The notes beneath the pieces are model-generated. The model ran no database searches, was not told the origin of the DNA, and was given only the letters and a program-made list of their open reading frames with translations. A DNA stretch of 64,000 nucleotides from Roseivirga spongicola. GTDB lineage: Bacteria > Bacteroidota > Bacteroidia > Cytophagales > Cyclobacteriaceae. The position numbers were made by a program, and so were the translations under genes. The stretch's first letter is position 1, and every line of letters starts with the position of its first letter. Of the stretch, positions 9,075 to 17,276 are shown in pieces. The stretch is taken from positions 930,001 through 994,000 of the forward strand of contig NZ_LRPC01000001.1 in NCBI RefSeq assembly GCF_001592965.1, read 5' to 3'.

Positions 9075-9104
9075 TGGTTTACGCTGGTTTTTGAAACAGT
9101 TTTG
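9075..9104 (+). promoter_or_regulatory. promoter candidate of the gene at 9128
   Basis: CAGTTTTG at 9097-9104 is one base off the TAnnTTTG -7 consensus. TTGG at 9075-9078 gives a possible -33 element at an 18-bp spacing. The weak match fits a promoter that needs the repeats upstream. Confidence 0.35.
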
Positions 9105-9127
9105 ACCTGTCAATTAAAACAAAGGTC

Positions 9128-10357
9128 ATGAACTCAAAATTTAAAACAGCAACACTAACACTTCTCATGCTCATCATTTCAACCAGCATGAGCGCAAACG
9201 AAGGATTTATCTACGGAAAGCTTACTACCATTGATGGCGATGTTTACACAGGTCAGATTCGCTGGGGAAAAGAAGAAGCTTATTGGACAGATATCTTCAA
9301 CGGAACTAAAGAAGACAATGAAAACTATCGCTATTTAACTAGAGAAGATAAGGAAGCACTCAGGGATAAGTCTAGAGACAGAAACCGTTGGGGAAACGTT
9401 TGGGTCAGCTGGGGCAACGATCGAAATAGATATGAAACTACTCATGAGTTTCAAGCCAGGTTTGGCGATATCTCTAAAATTGAAATCACCAGAAGATCGG
9501 AAGTAAGAATTACCCTGAGAAACGGTGATGAAATATATGTGGAAGACGGCTCTAACGATTTCGGTGCAGAAGTTAGAGTAATGGATAAGGAATTAGGCGA
9601 AACCAGTTTCCGTTGGAGCAGAATTGAATCTATAGAATTCATGAATACTCCATCGAATTTAAGTTCAAAAATGGGAGAAGCCTTATACGGAACTGTTCAG
9701 TTCTACGGTGGCGAGCTTACAGGAGTAATTCAGTGGGACCACGATGAAAGACTCTCTACAGATATTTTGGATGGAGATACAAGAGATGGTGATGTGCAGA
9801 TTGAATTCGGAAACCTTACTTCTATAGAAAGAGAAGGTTCGGGTAGTAATGTAGTTACCAAATCGGGAAGAGAAATGTACCTAAGAGGTTCCAATGATGT
9901 AAACTCAGGAAACAGAGGTATCATAGTAACTACAAGCTTCGGCAGAGTAGATATTCCTTGGAGAGAGTTCAAAAAAGTCACTTTTAATGACGCACCAAAT
10001 AGCCTTAAAAAGTATTCAGACTTTGCTGGAATGAAAAAGCTTTCTGGCTCGGTTTCTACTACTAATGGCGAAAAGTTATCAGGTGAAATCATCTTCGATT
10101 TGGATGAAGCCCTTACTTTCGAAATGCTTCAAGGAAAAGATGACGATGTGGAGTACATCATCCCATTCGAGTCTATCAAAAGCATCACTCCTAAAAACTG
10201 GGACTACTCAACCGTTGTATTAAAAGATGGAACAGAACTTACTCTTGGTGACGCCAGAGATGTTAATGAAGACAATGACGGTGTGCTAGTTTTCAGCGGA
10301 AGTGGAGATCCTAAATTCGTTATGTGGGAAGACATTAAGGTAATATCCTTCAATTAA
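9128..10357 (+). CDS. exported three-repeat protein, paralogue B
   Basis: A 409-residue exported protein of unknown function, paralogous over its whole length to the product of the gene at 5951. Residues 1-23 are a signal peptide (MNSKFKTATLTLLMLIISTS, then MSA). Three tandem related segments follow (about 26-170, 184-285, 303-409) with the same landmarks: GQIRWGKEEAYWTDIFNGTK, GVIQWDHDERLSTDILDGD, GEIIFDLDEALTFEMLQGKD, and the GSNDVNSGNRG and DARDVNEDNDG blocks. The pair differ mostly in the first segment, where B is richer in charged residues. It has its own promoter with LytTR-like direct repeats and its own terminator. It is probably a target of the regulator encoded just upstream. Confidence 0.85.
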   Translation: MNSKFKTATLTLLMLIISTSMSANEGFIYGKLTTIDGDVYTGQIRWGKEEAYWTDIFNGTKEDNENYRYLTREDKEALRDKSRDRNRWGNVWVSWGNDRNRYETTHEFQARFGDISKIEITRRSEVRITLRNGDEIYVEDGSNDFGAEVRVMDKELGETSFRWSRIESIEFMNTPSNLSSKMGEALYGTVQFYGGELTGVIQWDHDERLSTDILDGDTRDGDVQIEFGNLTSIEREGSGSNVVTKSGREMYLRGSNDVNSGNRGIIVTTSFGRVDIPWREFKKVTFNDAPNSLKKYSDFAGMKKLSGSVSTTNGEKLSGEIIFDLDEALTFEMLQGKDDDVEYIIPFESIKSITPKNWDYSTVVLKDGTELTLGDARDVNEDNDGVLVFSGSGDPKFVMWEDIKVISFN

Positions 10358-10398
10358 GGTCTGAAGGTTAAGAACTCTTCATAAGTCTATTGCTTAGA

Positions 10399-10426
10399 GG
10401 TTGCGTTTGGTCACGCGGCCTTTTTT
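10399..10426 (+). terminator. rho-independent terminator
   Basis: An 8-bp stem, GGTTGCGT paired with ACGCGGCC (two G-T pairs), with a six-base loop and then six T. It ends transcription of the gene at 9128, just before the convergent gene at 10430. Confidence 0.8.
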
Positions 10427-10429
10427 ACG

Positions 10430-11056
10430 CTAAAAACTAAAAAGGAAATAAAAAAAGATAACCACCCAGGCAGCATCTACAAAATGCCAACAATTAGAAA
10501 GTAGCTTAAACTTTACTTTTTGATAAGGATTTGTGGAATACAGCAAGTGCTTCACAACGTCTTTAGACGTGCTATGAGCCTCTAGGAGAAGATACAGAAG
10601 AAAAATCATCATCCCAGCCATGTGGATAACATGCAATCCGGAAATCACATATAAATAGGCTCCAGAGCGTTCTCCTGTAAATAAAATATTGCTGGCTTGC
10701 AGCTCCTTCCAGCCCGTTATCTGAAAGCAGGCGAATACCAACCCAAGTAAAAAGGTTATTCCCAACCACTTCTTTATACTTTCTAAATCATCGGCCAAAT
10801 AGGCCGGCATTACTCTAGTAACCGAGTAACTAGAAAGCAACAACACAAAAGTGCTGATGATAAAGGACTTTGGGAATTCCATTTTTAAGAACTCAGCTTG
10901 TAGGGGCTGCGATAAAGTAAAGGCAACTATAGTAAACAGGAAAATAACCGCGCTACCTATCATGCCAACATATACCAGCACTTCGTGCGGGTGCATCTGC
11001 TCCATTTTATTGAAAGCCTCTTTTCTCAGGTCTGGTCTTTCTTTTTGCCTTTTCAT
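10430..11056 (-). CDS. heme-copper oxidase subunit III family protein, orphan
   Basis: A 208-residue integral membrane protein with about five hydrophobic segments (about 30-52, 66-85, 93-112, 128-157, 185-205). The helices carry COX3-like features, including a GLHVIHMAGMMIF helix with two histidines and a final helix with NCWHFVDAAWVVIFF, a hallmark of the family (WHFVDxVW). Subunit III normally supports proton-pumping cytochrome oxidase, but subunits I and II are not nearby. A charged N-terminal tail of about 25 residues precedes the first helix. It faces mfd divergently. Confidence 0.88.
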   Translation of the reverse strand: MKRQKERPDLRKEAFNKMEQMHPHEVLVYVGMIGSAVIFLFTIVAFTLSQPLQAEFLKMEFPKSFIISTFVLLLSSYSVTRVMPAYLADDLESIKKWLGITFLLGLVFACFQITGWKELQASNILFTGERSGAYLYVISGLHVIHMAGMMIFLLYLLLEAHSTSKDVVKHLLYSTNPYQKVKFKLLSNCWHFVDAAWVVIFFYFLFSF

Positions 11057-11130
11057 TGCGCCTTTAACACTTAAATAAACGAAAGGGTTATGTATGGAAA
11101 CAATTAATTTACTTCAGTGGTTTTTAGCCT

Positions 11131-11163
11131 TTCGACTTACCTAGCCGATTATTCATACATTTG
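11131..11163 (+). promoter_or_regulatory. promoter of mfd
   Basis: TACATTTG at 11156-11163 matches the TAnnTTTG -7 consensus exactly, with TTCG at 11131-11134 as a weak -33 element. It leaves a leader of only about 15-20 nt before the TTG start at 11186. Confidence 0.45.
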
Positions 11164-11185
11164 CAACCCATTTACTTATTAGCGC

Positions 11186-14100
11186 TTGAAGGTCAAAGAT
11201 TTCATAAAGATTTACAGAGAAGAACCAGTGGTTCAAACCATTGCGGAAAAGATAAAACCCAATGAAACTTCTCACATTAAGCTGAAGGGCTTAGTGGGTA
11301 GTTTAGATGCAGTAATTGCAGCATCGGTTTATCAGCTCAATAAGCAAACCTGCATCTTTGTAATGCACGATAAAGAAGAGGCTGCCTACTTTCAAAACGA
11401 TCTCCAAAACCTGTTAGGAGAGAAAGAAGTGCTTCTCTTCCCCACTTCTTATAAAAGACCTTACCAGTTCGATGAAACAGAGAATGCCAATATTCTCCAA
11501 AGGGCTGAAATTCTCAACCGAATTAACCACAAGGCCTCAACAGGTGAGTTAATTGTTACTTATCCGGAAGCGCTAACGGAAAAAGTAATCAATAAGAAAT
11601 CACTCAACAAGAATACGTTTTCGGCCAAAGTAGGGGAGAATCTAGACGTAGCCTTTCTTACCGAACTACTTCAGACTTACGATTTTGAGCCAGCCGATTT
11701 CGTTTATGAAGCTGGCCAGTTTTCAGTGAGAGGGGGAATTGTAGATGTCTATTCTTACGCTCATGACCTGCCTTACCGTATTGAGCTCTTTGGAAATGAG
11801 ATTGAAAGCATTAGAACTTTCGACCCTGTTTCTCAGCTAAGCCAAGATAGCATTAAAGAAATCAATGTGATTCCTAATGTGCAAACACGCCTGCTGGAAG
11901 AAACACGCCAATCTTTCCTAAGCTTTATTCCTAAAAACTCGAAAATCTGGTTCAAAGACTATCAGCAAACGCTCGATACCATTGAAAAATACTTTCAGAA
12001 AGCGACAGCCAATTTCGATGAAGTTCTCTCTGTAACAGATACTCAAGTGGTGCTCAGCCCTGCTGAATTATTTGAAGAAACCGAGACCTTTGAAAAAGAA
12101 CTAGATGGCTTTCAGCAGATTGAATTTGGCAACCGCTTTTACTTAAAAACGGATTTTGAGCTTCAGTTTGAAGCCGAGCCACAAACGTCTTTCAATAAAA
12201 ACTTCGACCTGATTGTTGAAAACCTTGGCCAATGGCAGATGAGAAACAGCAATTTAATTATTGCTGCCGAATCATTGGCTCAATTCAACAGATTAGAAAC
12301 TATTTTCAAAGAGCTAGACCCAACACTTGAGGTACAAGCCCTTAATATTGGCTTGAGAAGCGGTTTTATAGACAAGAATCGAGAGGTGCTCTGCTATACC
12401 GATCATCAGCTTTTCGATAGGTTCCATAAATACAAAACGAAAACCAAGCACTCTAAATCTAAAGCACTTACGCTGAAGGAGTTGCGATCGTTGCAGCCTG
12501 GAGATTACGTTACGCATATAGACCATGGTGTGGCACGTTTTGCTGGTATGGAAAAGGTAGATGTGAATGGCAAAATGCAAGAAACCATCCGTTTGGTCTA
12601 TCGCGATGATGATTTGCTTTATGTGAGTGTTCACTCCATTCACAAAATCTCTAAATATACTGGCAAGGAAGGAGCTCCACCTTCTATCAGTAAACTCGGT
12701 TCACCAGAGTGGGAGAACAAGAAAAAGCGTGTTAAAGGGAAGGTCAAAGACATTGCCAAAGACCTGATTAACCTTTATGCCAAGCGAAAAGATGCACCAG
12801 GTTTTGCTTTCTCGAAAGATGGGTACATGCAAGCAGAACTAGAATCTTCCTTCATTTATGAAGATACGCCAGACCAAGCCAAGGCAACCGAAGACGTAAA
12901 AGCTGATATGGAGTTACCGCACCCGATGGATCGACTAGTATGTGGCGATGTAGGTTTCGGTAAAACAGAGGTGGCTATTAGAGCAGCATTTAAAGCAGCG
13001 GTCAATGGAAAGCAGGTCGCTGTACTTGTGCCAACAACTATTTTGGCCATGCAACACTTCAGAACTTTCTCTGAGCGTTTGGCCGACTTCCCAATTAAGG
13101 TTGAATACATTAACCGCTTCCGAACTACTAAACAGATTAAGGATACCTTAAAGCGGGTTAAAGAAGGAAAAACAGAGATTTTGGTCGGAACTCATCGCAT
13201 TGTAAACAAAGATGTGGAGTTTAAAGACCTTGGTCTTTTGATTATAGACGAAGAGCAAAAATTCGGGGTAAAAGTAAAAGACAAGCTCAAAGAATTTAGA
13301 GTAGATGTTGACGTTCTGACCCTAACAGCGACCCCAATTCCAAGAACACTTCATTTCTCACTTATGGGTGCGAGAGACCTGAGCGTTATCGCCACTCCTC
13401 CACCAAACAGACAGCCAGTAACTACTGAAATCCACACTTTCAATGACGAATTGATTCGTGATGCTGTAAGTTTTGAGTTAAAGCGAGGAGGGCAGGTATT
13501 CCTAGTCCACAATAGAATCAATGATATTGAGCAGGTAGGTAATATCATTCTAAGATTAGTGCCTGACGCAAGAATTGGCATAGCACATGGCCAGATGGAT
13601 GGCCCCTTGCTAGAAAAGCGAATGGTAAAGTTCATTGAGGGCGAATATGATGTATTGGTTTCTACCAACATTATTGAGTCTGGACTTGATATTCCTAACG
13701 CCAACACCATCATCATCAATCACGCACACATGTTTGGACTTTCAGACCTGCACCAGATGCGGGGTAGAGTTGGACGATCAAACAGAAAAGCTTTCTGCTA
13801 TTTGCTTACACCTCCAACTATTGGCCTGACAAGCGATGCAAGAAAGAGGTTAAGTGCCTTGGAAGAATTCTCCGATTTAGGTGATGGTTTCAAGGTAGCT
13901 ATGCGAGACCTTGATATTCGTGGAGCAGGAAACCTTCTTGGTGCTGAACAAAGTGGGTTTATCTCAGACCTTGGTTTTGAGATGTACCATAAAATTCTGG
14001 ATGAAGCAGTTCAAGAACTGAAAGAAACCGAGTTCAAAGACCTGTTTACCAAAGATTTGGTGAAAGAAGCCGCACAAATAGTGGCTCAAGACTGTACTAT

Positions 14101-14530
14101 AGAAACAGATCTGGAGATTCTAATCCCAGACAGTTACGTATCAAATACTACCGAAAGAATTGGCCTTTATGCCAAGCTAGATAACATCAAGAATGAAGAA
14201 AAGCTTCAGAAGTTTATTGTAAACCTAAAGGATAGGTTTGGCCCAATTCCTGAGTCGGTTCAAGAACTGATTGAAACCGTTAGACTACGTTGGTTAGGAG
14301 AAAGGCTCGGTTTTGAAAAGTTAACCTTGAAAAATGAAAACATGAAGTGCTACTTCGTGCCTTCAGAAAAAGAAGCTTACTTCCAATCAGAGACATTCGG
14401 AAAAATCATCGCTTATGTTCAAGGCCAGCCAAGGCGTTGTAAAATGAAGGAGTACAAAACCAGACTAATTCTTACAGTGAACAATGTTTCGGATGTGAAA
14501 CAGGGAATTGAGTTTTTGAAGTCTATTTAG
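11186..14530 (+). CDS. mfd: transcription-repair coupling factor
   Basis: A 1114-residue DNA translocase that pushes stalled RNA polymerase off DNA lesions and recruits UvrA. Domains in order: a UvrB-like N-terminal module (about 1-350), the CarD-like RNA-polymerase interaction domain (LQPGDYVTHIDHGVARFAG, about 435-510), the helicase core with Walker A DVGFGKTEVA and the DEEQ box in LLIIDEEQKFGV, motif VI in HQMRGRVGRSNRKAFCY, and the C-terminal regulatory domain. Length is close to the 1148 of E. coli. The start is a TTG, reached by a short leader behind a good promoter; the first codons (KVKDFIKIY) fit the family. It ends eight bases inside the convergent gene at 14523. Confidence 0.97.
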   Translation: MKVKDFIKIYREEPVVQTIAEKIKPNETSHIKLKGLVGSLDAVIAASVYQLNKQTCIFVMHDKEEAAYFQNDLQNLLGEKEVLLFPTSYKRPYQFDETENANILQRAEILNRINHKASTGELIVTYPEALTEKVINKKSLNKNTFSAKVGENLDVAFLTELLQTYDFEPADFVYEAGQFSVRGGIVDVYSYAHDLPYRIELFGNEIESIRTFDPVSQLSQDSIKEINVIPNVQTRLLEETRQSFLSFIPKNSKIWFKDYQQTLDTIEKYFQKATANFDEVLSVTDTQVVLSPAELFEETETFEKELDGFQQIEFGNRFYLKTDFELQFEAEPQTSFNKNFDLIVENLGQWQMRNSNLIIAAESLAQFNRLETIFKELDPTLEVQALNIGLRSGFIDKNREVLCYTDHQLFDRFHKYKTKTKHSKSKALTLKELRSLQPGDYVTHIDHGVARFAGMEKVDVNGKMQETIRLVYRDDDLLYVSVHSIHKISKYTGKEGAPPSISKLGSPEWENKKKRVKGKVKDIAKDLINLYAKRKDAPGFAFSKDGYMQAELESSFIYEDTPDQAKATEDVKADMELPHPMDRLVCGDVGFGKTEVAIRAAFKAAVNGKQVAVLVPTTILAMQHFRTFSERLADFPIKVEYINRFRTTKQIKDTLKRVKEGKTEILVGTHRIVNKDVEFKDLGLLIIDEEQKFGVKVKDKLKEFRVDVDVLTLTATPIPRTLHFSLMGARDLSVIATPPPNRQPVTTEIHTFNDELIRDAVSFELKRGGQVFLVHNRINDIEQVGNIILRLVPDARIGIAHGQMDGPLLEKRMVKFIEGEYDVLVSTNIIESGLDIPNANTIIINHAHMFGLSDLHQMRGRVGRSNRKAFCYLLTPPTIGLTSDARKRLSALEEFSDLGDGFKVAMRDLDIRGAGNLLGAEQSGFISDLGFEMYHKILDEAVQELKETEFKDLFTKDLVKEAAQIVAQDCTIETDLEILIPDSYVSNTTERIGLYAKLDNIKNEEKLQKFIVNLKDRFGPIPESVQELIETVRLRWLGERLGFEKLTLKNENMKCYFVPSEKEAYFQSETFGKIIAYVQGQPRRCKMKEYKTRLILTVNNVSDVKQGIEFLKSI

Positions 14531-15110
14531 ACTCCAAATCATGCTCCTTAAGAAAGTCTTGAGTTTCCTTCAAATAGGCATTAATGCTTCCCATTACCAA
14601 ACCCAGCTGGAACTGGAAGCCCTTGACGTTGGCAAGAAATTCTGGACTTTCTGTGTGGTGAGTACTGGTTGTTAGGTCACTCATGGCATCAAAAACATCT
14701 AGTGCCTTTGTAGAGTAGAACTCTTGTGTATTATAGATCTCAGCCAATTCCATATTAATATCGAAATCAATAAAAGTCATTGACTGGTTATTGATAGCAA
14801 CATCCAGAGCTGCTCTATTGAGAAATGAATAGTCGAAATTCAGACTAAACTCACCTTTCTCCCCCTTTTCCTCAAAAGCGGAAATCCAGCCTCTCATAAA
14901 TATTAAGTCTTTAGTGATTTTGGCAGAGTCTAACAAAAGATCTTCTCTGTTGTCCTTAATCTCTGCGATTATATTCTCTAAAGATTTCTCGGCAAGTCTA
15001 TTATTTAAAGCATCTTGACGCCATTCTGTCAAAGCCATGGCTAAAACCACCGCTACGACAATGGATAAAAATTCAAAACTTGCTCTTCGAAAATCGACCT
15101 TGGATGCCAT
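14523..15110 (-). CDS. single-pass membrane protein in a LytS/LytTR operon (DUF6090-like)
   Basis: A 195-residue protein with one N-terminal membrane helix (about 12-28, FEFLSIVVAVVLAMALTEW) followed by a helical region rich in acidic residues, of the kind grouped as DUF6090-like in Bacteroidota; the assignment is by eye. The motif R-R-x-S-F-E-F just before the helix and the TEWRQ after it resemble that group. Its start codon overlaps the stop of the LytTR regulator by one base, so it is the third gene of the kinase-regulator operon and likely an accessory or target at the membrane. No catalytic motif is visible. It overlaps the convergent mfd end by eight bases. Confidence 0.8.
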   Translation of the reverse strand: MASKVDFRRASFEFLSIVVAVVLAMALTEWRQDALNNRLAEKSLENIIAEIKDNREDLLLDSAKITKDLIFMRGWISAFEEKGEKGEFSLNFDYSFLNRAALDVAINNQSMTFIDFDINMELAEIYNTQEFYSTKALDVFDAMSDLTTSTHHTESPEFLANVKGFQFQLGLVMGSINAYLKETQDFLKEHDLESK

Positions 15111-15832
15111 CAGAAGCTCATTAAATCCTTGAATTTAAGAGTTTGTCTTCTTGAAACATCTATTTCTTCGCCACCCTTGAGGTAAATACGCAAGCTTCCA
15201 CTAAACCAAGGCTCAATTCTTTCAATCCACTTGAGGTTGATGATCTGCTGTCTATTGGCTCTAAAGAATGTTTTATCGTCTAATCGAGATTCTAGGTAGT
15301 TTAGAGTTCTGGTAATCATTGGTTTGGAATCACCAAAGTAGACCGTGGTGTAGTTTCCACTTACTTCAAAAAGCCTGATATCTGAAAGCTGAACAAACCA
15401 GCATTTCTCACCATCTTTCACAAACACCTGATCGTGAATAGTGAGCTTATCATCTCCGTTTTCTTCTTCCTTTTCCTTCTTCTTAATTTTATCAAACACC
15501 TTAGAAACGGCTCCAGCCAAGCGCTGCTTTTCTACAGGCTTCACTAAATAATCAAGGGCATTGTACTCAAAAGCCTTTAAGGCGTGCTCATCATAAGCCG
15601 TTGAGAATATAATTTCTGGTACACTTTCCAGCTCTTCTAACAAATCGAAGCCACTTTTGCCCGGCATTTGAATGTCTAGAAATACTAAGTCAGGTTTTAG
15701 CTCTGCAATTTTATCTAGTGCTTCATCTACGTTGGCCGCTTCACCTATAATGTTCACATTATCGAACTCTTTAAGCAGTCTTTTCAGCTCATTTCTGGCT
15801 AGGCGCGAATCATCTACAATTAGTGTCTTCAT
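15110..15832 (-). CDS. LytTR-family response regulator
   Basis: A 240-residue regulator. The receiver (about 1-115) has D7/D8, the phospho-acceptor Asp53 in LVFLDIQMPG and the Lys in DYLVKPVEKQRL; a charged linker (KIKKKEKEEENGDD) follows, then a LytTR DNA-binding domain (about 140-240; VFVKDGEKCWFVQL, IRLFEVSGNYTTVY, FFRANRQQIINL). It starts three bases after the kinase stop and shares one base with the next gene, so all three are one transcript. It is the second LytTR regulator in the window; its sites are not evident. Confidence 0.95.
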   Translation of the reverse strand: MKTLIVDDSRLARNELKRLLKEFDNVNIIGEAANVDEALDKIAELKPDLVFLDIQMPGKSGFDLLEELESVPEIIFSTAYDEHALKAFEYNALDYLVKPVEKQRLAGAVSKVFDKIKKKEKEEENGDDKLTIHDQVFVKDGEKCWFVQLSDIRLFEVSGNYTTVYFGDSKPMITRTLNYLESRLDDKTFFRANRQQIINLKWIERIEPWFSGSLRIYLKGGEEIDVSRRQTLKFKDLMSF

Positions 15833-15835
15833 AAT

Positions 15836-16981
15836 TTATTTGATTGGAACTTTAACGGTGGCACAAACCATTTTTTCATTCATATTTTCAACCGTCAGAC
15901 TGGCTTTTTCTCCATAAAGAAGTCTAAGCCTTTCTTTGGAATTATTTATACCGATTCCCCTTCTGCGCTCTCCTTTAGTGCCATTCACCTTCATTTGACC
16001 GGTATTTTTAACATAAATATTCACAAACTCTTCACTTAGTTTAGACTCAACTATTATCTCTCCACCATTAGGTAAATTATTAATTGAGTGTTTAATCGCA
16101 TTTTCTACCAAGGTTTGAATAATCATAGGCGGAATCATAATTTCCTTAGATCCCTTATCTATGTTAATCCTATAAGTTAATCGTTCTTCTAACTGAATAG
16201 CTTCTAGGTTAAGATAGTCTTTTACTACCTGAAGTTCCTTCTCGAGAGATACCTTTTCATACTGATCGAACTGGATGGAAAATCTTAGTAAGTCAGAAAG
16301 ATGAGTAATAGAATCTCTTGCCCTTTCACCATCTTCTGCCACTAGAGACCGGATATTATTCAGGCTGTTGAAAATAAAGTGAGGGTTAATTTGTGCTTTT
16401 AGCGCATTGAGTTCAGCATCTTTAACAGAAGCGGATAGTTTCCACTTTTCAATTTCAAACTCTCTGGTTTTCTGCATGTATTGATAAGCAAAATATAAGG
16501 CCGACCAGCTAATGAAGTAAATAACAAAGCTGACCATATAGCTAAACAGAAAAACGAAGATTTTTCCCGGAGAAAAGTTCTTAGCCGTTGCTTCTCTAAT
16601 AAGCTCCATTACCTCTTCATCTACACCTTCTATTGGCGGAATTCCTAGAAGCGCATCCATGGCAGAAGGGTCTGAGCGTACCATTAAAACGAAGATACCT
16701 ATTAGCGCAGCTAGAGAAAGTACCGTCATTATAAGGCCCTGCAACAAACTGGCTAAAAACACTTTAGGGACAAGTCTCGGAACCTTAATGTCTTTCCAAT
16801 TTCTTTTCTTAACAAACTTTCTGTAGAGGTGACTTATAGAAACCCCAAGCAAAAGAGAAATGAAGTTGGCTCCAAAAGCTTGAAGGAATGGTATAATCAT
16901 TACCATCGTCAAGAAATTGGTAAGCATAAGACCTGACCAACCGCCAAACTGCAGCAACCAATACAGCTTATTCTTATTCAT
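15836..16981 (-). CDS. LytS/YehU-type sensor histidine kinase
   Basis: A 381-residue membrane kinase and first gene of the three-gene operon reading leftward. Hydrophobic segments lie at about 13-30, 36-50, 72-100 and 141-168; the loop at 101-140 is polar and the longest extracytoplasmic region, so it is the likely sensor. The phospho-acceptor is His201 in KAQINPHFIFNSLNNI, with an N box in QTLVENAIKHSI and a G box in GIGINNSKERLRLLYG. The active pair HFIFNSLNN is typical of the PF06580 class. Its start faces gldJ across a 295-bp divergent gap. Confidence 0.94.
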   Translation of the reverse strand: MNKNKLYWLLQFGGWSGLMLTNFLTMVMIIPFLQAFGANFISLLLGVSISHLYRKFVKKRNWKDIKVPRLVPKVFLASLLQGLIMTVLSLAALIGIFVLMVRSDPSAMDALLGIPPIEGVDEEVMELIREATAKNFSPGKIFVFLFSYMVSFVIYFISWSALYFAYQYMQKTREFEIEKWKLSASVKDAELNALKAQINPHFIFNSLNNIRSLVAEDGERARDSITHLSDLLRFSIQFDQYEKVSLEKELQVVKDYLNLEAIQLEERLTYRINIDKGSKEIMIPPMIIQTLVENAIKHSINNLPNGGEIIVESKLSEEFVNIYVKNTGQMKVNGTKGERRRGIGINNSKERLRLLYGEKASLTVENMNEKMVCATVKVPIK

Positions 16982-17149
16982 AATTCAAAGAAAGCTTATT
17001 CCAGTCAAGTAAGGGTCAGTTATTGACTGAATGGTTTAATGAACTGATCAACTGATTTAGATGGGCTTGAGGCACTTAAAGAAAGATTAAATAATCATTA
17101 ACAAAGCTAGAAGTATATCATCACCAGTGATTTAAGGAACAAATCTCTG

Positions 17150-17221
17150 TAATTTTGAAAATAATTAGAGTCAAACTGGCGTTGAGGATGTGAATCTGAG
17201 TGCCAGATTGTGATAGATTTG
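17150..17221 (+). promoter_or_regulatory. two possible -7 boxes ahead of gldJ
   Basis: Two exact TAnnTTTG matches lie in the divergent gap: TAATTTTG at 17150-17157 and TAGATTTG at 17214-17221. The second would give a leader of about 50 nt to gldJ. No strong -33 box accompanies either, so which is used is open. The rest of the 295-bp gap (16982-17276) shows nothing else I can name. Confidence 0.35.
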
Positions 17222-17276
17222 TTCATAAGCTTATATTAGCATGTTCAAGTTTCACCTGGACATAGGAAATTAAACG

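Noticed and set aside
16982-17276. tRNA, riboswitch or small RNA in the gldJ divergent gap
   Set aside because: No cloverleaf or conserved aptamer fold can be drawn; only promoter boxes are visible.
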